41,931 bases of DNA from Ignavibacteriota bacterium. Its GTDB lineage: Bacteria > Bacteroidota > Ignavibacteria > UBA10030 > UBA6906. The notes beneath the pieces are model-generated. The model did not search any database and was not told where the DNA came from. It saw only the letters and a program-made list of their open reading frames with translations. The stretch is from positions 86,757-128,687 of the forward strand of contig PMNE01000030.1 in assembly GCA_003162635.1 (NCBI GenBank), written 5' to 3'. The stretch's first letter is position 1; every line of letters begins with the position of its first letter. Position numbers and translations under genes: made by a program. Of the stretch, positions 40,160 to 41,931 are shown one piece after another.

Positions 40160-41733
40160 ACGACAAGGAAATCCTGGAAGAGAAGAAGTGGGAGCCGCGC
40201 ATTGTCGCATTCTTTTGTACCTGGTGCACCTACACAGCCGCGGATTTGGCGGGCGTCTCGCGGTTGCGTCACGCGCCCAATGCCCGGATTATCCGGGTCA
40301 TGTGCTCGGGGCGCATCGATCCCCAGTTCGTGCTTGACGCTTTCGCGCGCGGCGCCGACGGCGTCCTCATCGGAGGATGCCATCCCGGCGATTGCCATTA
40401 CATGGAGGGAAATACCAAGGCTCTCCGGCGTGTGCGTGCGTTGCAGCGTCTCCTGCGCGACATGGGGGTCCATGAAGACCGGTTCCGCCTCGAATGGATT
40501 TCGGCATCCGAAGGCGAAAAAGTCAAGACCGTCATCAACGATATGGTCGAACGGATCCGCGTTCTCGGTCCCCTCTCGCTCCCCGCGCACTGCGCCCAGT
40601 GGGACGCGGAGGTGGGATCGCTGGAGAGAGCCATCGCTGCGGAACAGAAGCAGGCCGACGGAGACGCAGGAGTTCAGATCCCATCGAGCCCGCCGGCTGC
40701 CGTGGGGGCGGATCAGACTCAGGAGAGTTCATCGCTCCCGCAGCATCACAGCGGCGCAAAGCCGAAGATCGCCCTCTATTGGTGCGCTTCGTGCGGCGGC
40801 TGCGAAGAATCGGTCGTCGATCTGGCCGAAGGAATCATTGGCCTCCTCGCCACAATCGATATCGTGTTCTGGCCGGTCGCGATGGACTTCAAAAAGTCTG
40901 ATGTGGAAAAACTCGGCGATGGCGAGATCTTTGCATCCCTCATCAATGGAGCGGTCCGCACGTCGGAGCAGGAGGAGATGGCACACCTTCTCAGGCGGAA
41001 AAGCAGAATTGTCCTCGCATACGGCTCCTGCGCACATCTCGGCGGGATACCCGGTCTGGCAAACCAGTTCAACCGGGACGATATCCTCCGATACGTGTAC
41101 GAAGGATCCCCGTCGACTGTCAACGAGGAGAAAACCCGCCCGCTCGTGACGACCCAGCGTGACACGCACACACTCACCATTCCGGCATTCCATTCGCAAG
41201 TGCGAACACTGAACCAGGTCATTCCCGTCGACTACTATCTGCCGGGCTGCCCCCCGGTTCCGCGTTTGCTGGCGGCCGGACTTGCGCAATTACTTTCGGA
41301 CAATCCTCCGCCCCGCGGGTCGGTCCTCGCTCCGGATACCGCACTGTGCGATACATGTCCGCGGAAGGATACCAAACCTGCCGATCTGCAATTCACCTCA
41401 TTCTCGCGGCCGCACCAGATCAACATTGATCCGGCAATGTGCTTTCTTGCGCAGGGAGTGGTCTGCATGGGACCGGGAACGCGCGGCGGCTGTGAGGCAC
41501 AATGCATCAACGGCAACATGCCCTGCTCTGGATGCTTCGGTCCCCCCTCCAACGTCAAGGACCAGGGAGCAAAAATTCTTGCAGCCATTTTCTCCTCGCT
41601 GAAGGCGAAGGATGAAAAAGGAATCGACGAGGCTGCCGGCACCGTACCGGATCCGATCGGAACGTTTTACCGGTACGGACTCCCGGGGTCCCTCCTGCGG
41701 CGCAAAACGATGGAAACCCACACCAAAGGATAG
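40156..41733 (+). CDS. Fusion of MvhD-like electron-transfer protein and MvhG-like [NiFe] hydrogenase small subunit
   Basis: One open frame of 525 aa joins two proteins that are usually separate. Residues 1 to about 165 are MvhD-like, with all family cysteines (C21, C24, C50, C75, C80; GGCHPGDCHY). Residues about 165-202 are an Ala/Pro/Ser/Gln-rich flexible linker. Residues 203-525 are the hydrogenase small subunit with proximal-cluster ligands (WCASCGGCEES, YGSCAHLGG, PGCPP) and the C-terminal two-cluster region (CDTCPRK, GGCEAQC, PCSGCFGPP). In methanogens MvhD links the MvhAG hydrogenase to HdrA, so the fusion ties the hydrogenase permanently to the Hdr complex. It overlaps hdrA by 4 bases and is followed 4 bases later by the large subunit. 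There is no Tat signal, so it is cytoplasmic. Confidence 0.9.
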   Translation: MNDKEILEEKKWEPRIVAFFCTWCTYTAADLAGVSRLRHAPNARIIRVMCSGRIDPQFVLDAFARGADGVLIGGCHPGDCHYMEGNTKALRRVRALQRLLRDMGVHEDRFRLEWISASEGEKVKTVINDMVERIRVLGPLSLPAHCAQWDAEVGSLERAIAAEQKQADGDAGVQIPSSPPAAVGADQTQESSSLPQHHSGAKPKIALYWCASCGGCEESVVDLAEGIIGLLATIDIVFWPVAMDFKKSDVEKLGDGEIFASLINGAVRTSEQEEMAHLLRRKSRIVLAYGSCAHLGGIPGLANQFNRDDILRYVYEGSPSTVNEEKTRPLVTTQRDTHTLTIPAFHSQVRTLNQVIPVDYYLPGCPPVPRLLAAGLAQLLSDNPPPRGSVLAPDTALCDTCPRKDTKPADLQFTSFSRPHQINIDPAMCFLAQGVVCMGPGTRGGCEAQCINGNMPCSGCFGPPSNVKDQGAKILAAIFSSLKAKDEKGIDEAAGTVPDPIGTFYRYGLPGSLLRRKTMETHTKG

Positions 41734-41737
41734 CATC

Positions 41738-41931
41738 ATGGCACCCTCCACCGGGCAAACACGCAGGATCACGATCGATCCGATCACGCGGCTCGAAGGT
41801 CACGGGAAAATCGAGATATTCCTCGATGACCGGGGGGAAGTGGAGAGGGCTTACTACCAAATCCCTGAACTCCGGGGATTTGAGTCCTTCGTGGTGGGAC
41901 GACCCGCCGAAGAAATGCCGCAGATCACCAG
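41738..41931 (+). CDS. mvhA: [NiFe] hydrogenase large subunit, MvhA-like (partial, cut by right edge)
   Basis: The first 64 codons of a group 3-type hydrogenase large subunit, absent from the ORF track because it runs off the window. The start MAPSTGQTRRITIDPITRLE is followed by GHGKIEIFLDDRGEV and GFESFVVGRPAEEMPQIT, the conserved approach to the first Ni-ligand motif (RxCGxC), which falls just outside. ATG 41738 lies 4 bases after the previous stop, with AAAGGA upstream. Together with the preceding four genes it gives an HdrCBA-MvhDG-MvhA operon. Confidence 0.92.
   Translation, partial: MAPSTGQTRRITIDPITRLEGHGKIEIFLDDRGEVERAYYQIPELRGFESFVVGRPAEEMPQIT

Noticed and set aside
40156-41733. Fusion as a sequencing or assembly artefact
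   Set aside because: The joining segment is a plausible flexible linker, the frame is unbroken and both halves are complete; still listed as checkable with reads.
1-41931. CRISPR arrays, rRNA, tRNA, prophage, toxin-antitoxin systems
   Set aside because: No regularly spaced repeats, cloverleaf-like or rRNA sequences, or phage structural genes were recognised by eye; gaps between genes are short. A tRNAscan/Infernal run would be decisive for small RNAs.

Overview
The window is a gene-dense chromosomal segment (about 34 genes, no gene-free gap longer than about 260 bases) from a GC-rich Gram-negative bacterium. The best guess is a member of the Bacteroidota/Chlorobiota/Ignavibacteriota (FCB) group. 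This is inferred from a BatA-type membrane-vWA protein, a YfiT/BstA (bacillithiol transferase) homologue, a patatin-BamA outer-membrane fusion and several starts without a clear Shine-Dalgarno. I see no rRNA, tRNA, CRISPR array, intact insertion sequence or phage. Most promoters I can read are classical TTGxxx-N17-TAxxxT sites, and several of them decide the start codon.

Region 1-10.5 kb. A D-Ala-D-Ala dipeptidase is cut by the left edge and is missing from the ORF track. It is followed by a membrane adenylate cyclase-AAA ATPase signalling protein, a STAS-domain anti-anti-sigma factor, polyphosphate kinase, a class V aminotransferase with a DUF1015 protein (possible serine metabolism), and a divergent pair of a self-cleaving XRE/S24 repressor and a DUF72 gene sharing two operator-like palindromes 32 bp apart.

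Region 10.5-25 kb. This holds a multi-PAS/GAF hybrid histidine kinase, a Y1/RAYT transposase-fold protein that has lost its catalytic residues, a small unknown protein, a patatin-BamA type Vd-like protein, a BatA-like protein overlapping hflX (with a terminator-like hairpin and T-tract inside the batA-like gene), a GH133-like lipoprotein, an inositol monophosphatase and a membrane-anchored 2Fe-2S ferredoxin.

Region 25-36 kb. A tightly packed nucleotide-salvage cluster (pyrE, Nudix, HAD phosphatase, pyrimidine-nucleoside phosphorylase) lies downstream of an outer-membrane protein gene. It is followed by a YfiT-like protein with a radical SAM protein, a divergent thioester-reductase-like SDR, a variant peptide deformylase, glutamate racemase and the PII uridylyltransferase GlnD.

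Region 36-41.9 kb. A MarR-like regulator precedes an operon hdrC-hdrB-hdrA-(mvhD-mvhG fusion)-mvhA, cut by the right edge. It encodes a heterodisulfide reductase-like, flavin-based electron-bifurcating complex with its own [NiFe] hydrogenase. The likely job is to oxidise H2 and split the electrons between ferredoxin and an unknown disulfide, or the reverse. The MvhD-MvhG fusion and the unknown disulfide partner in a non-methanogen make this the most interesting system in the window.
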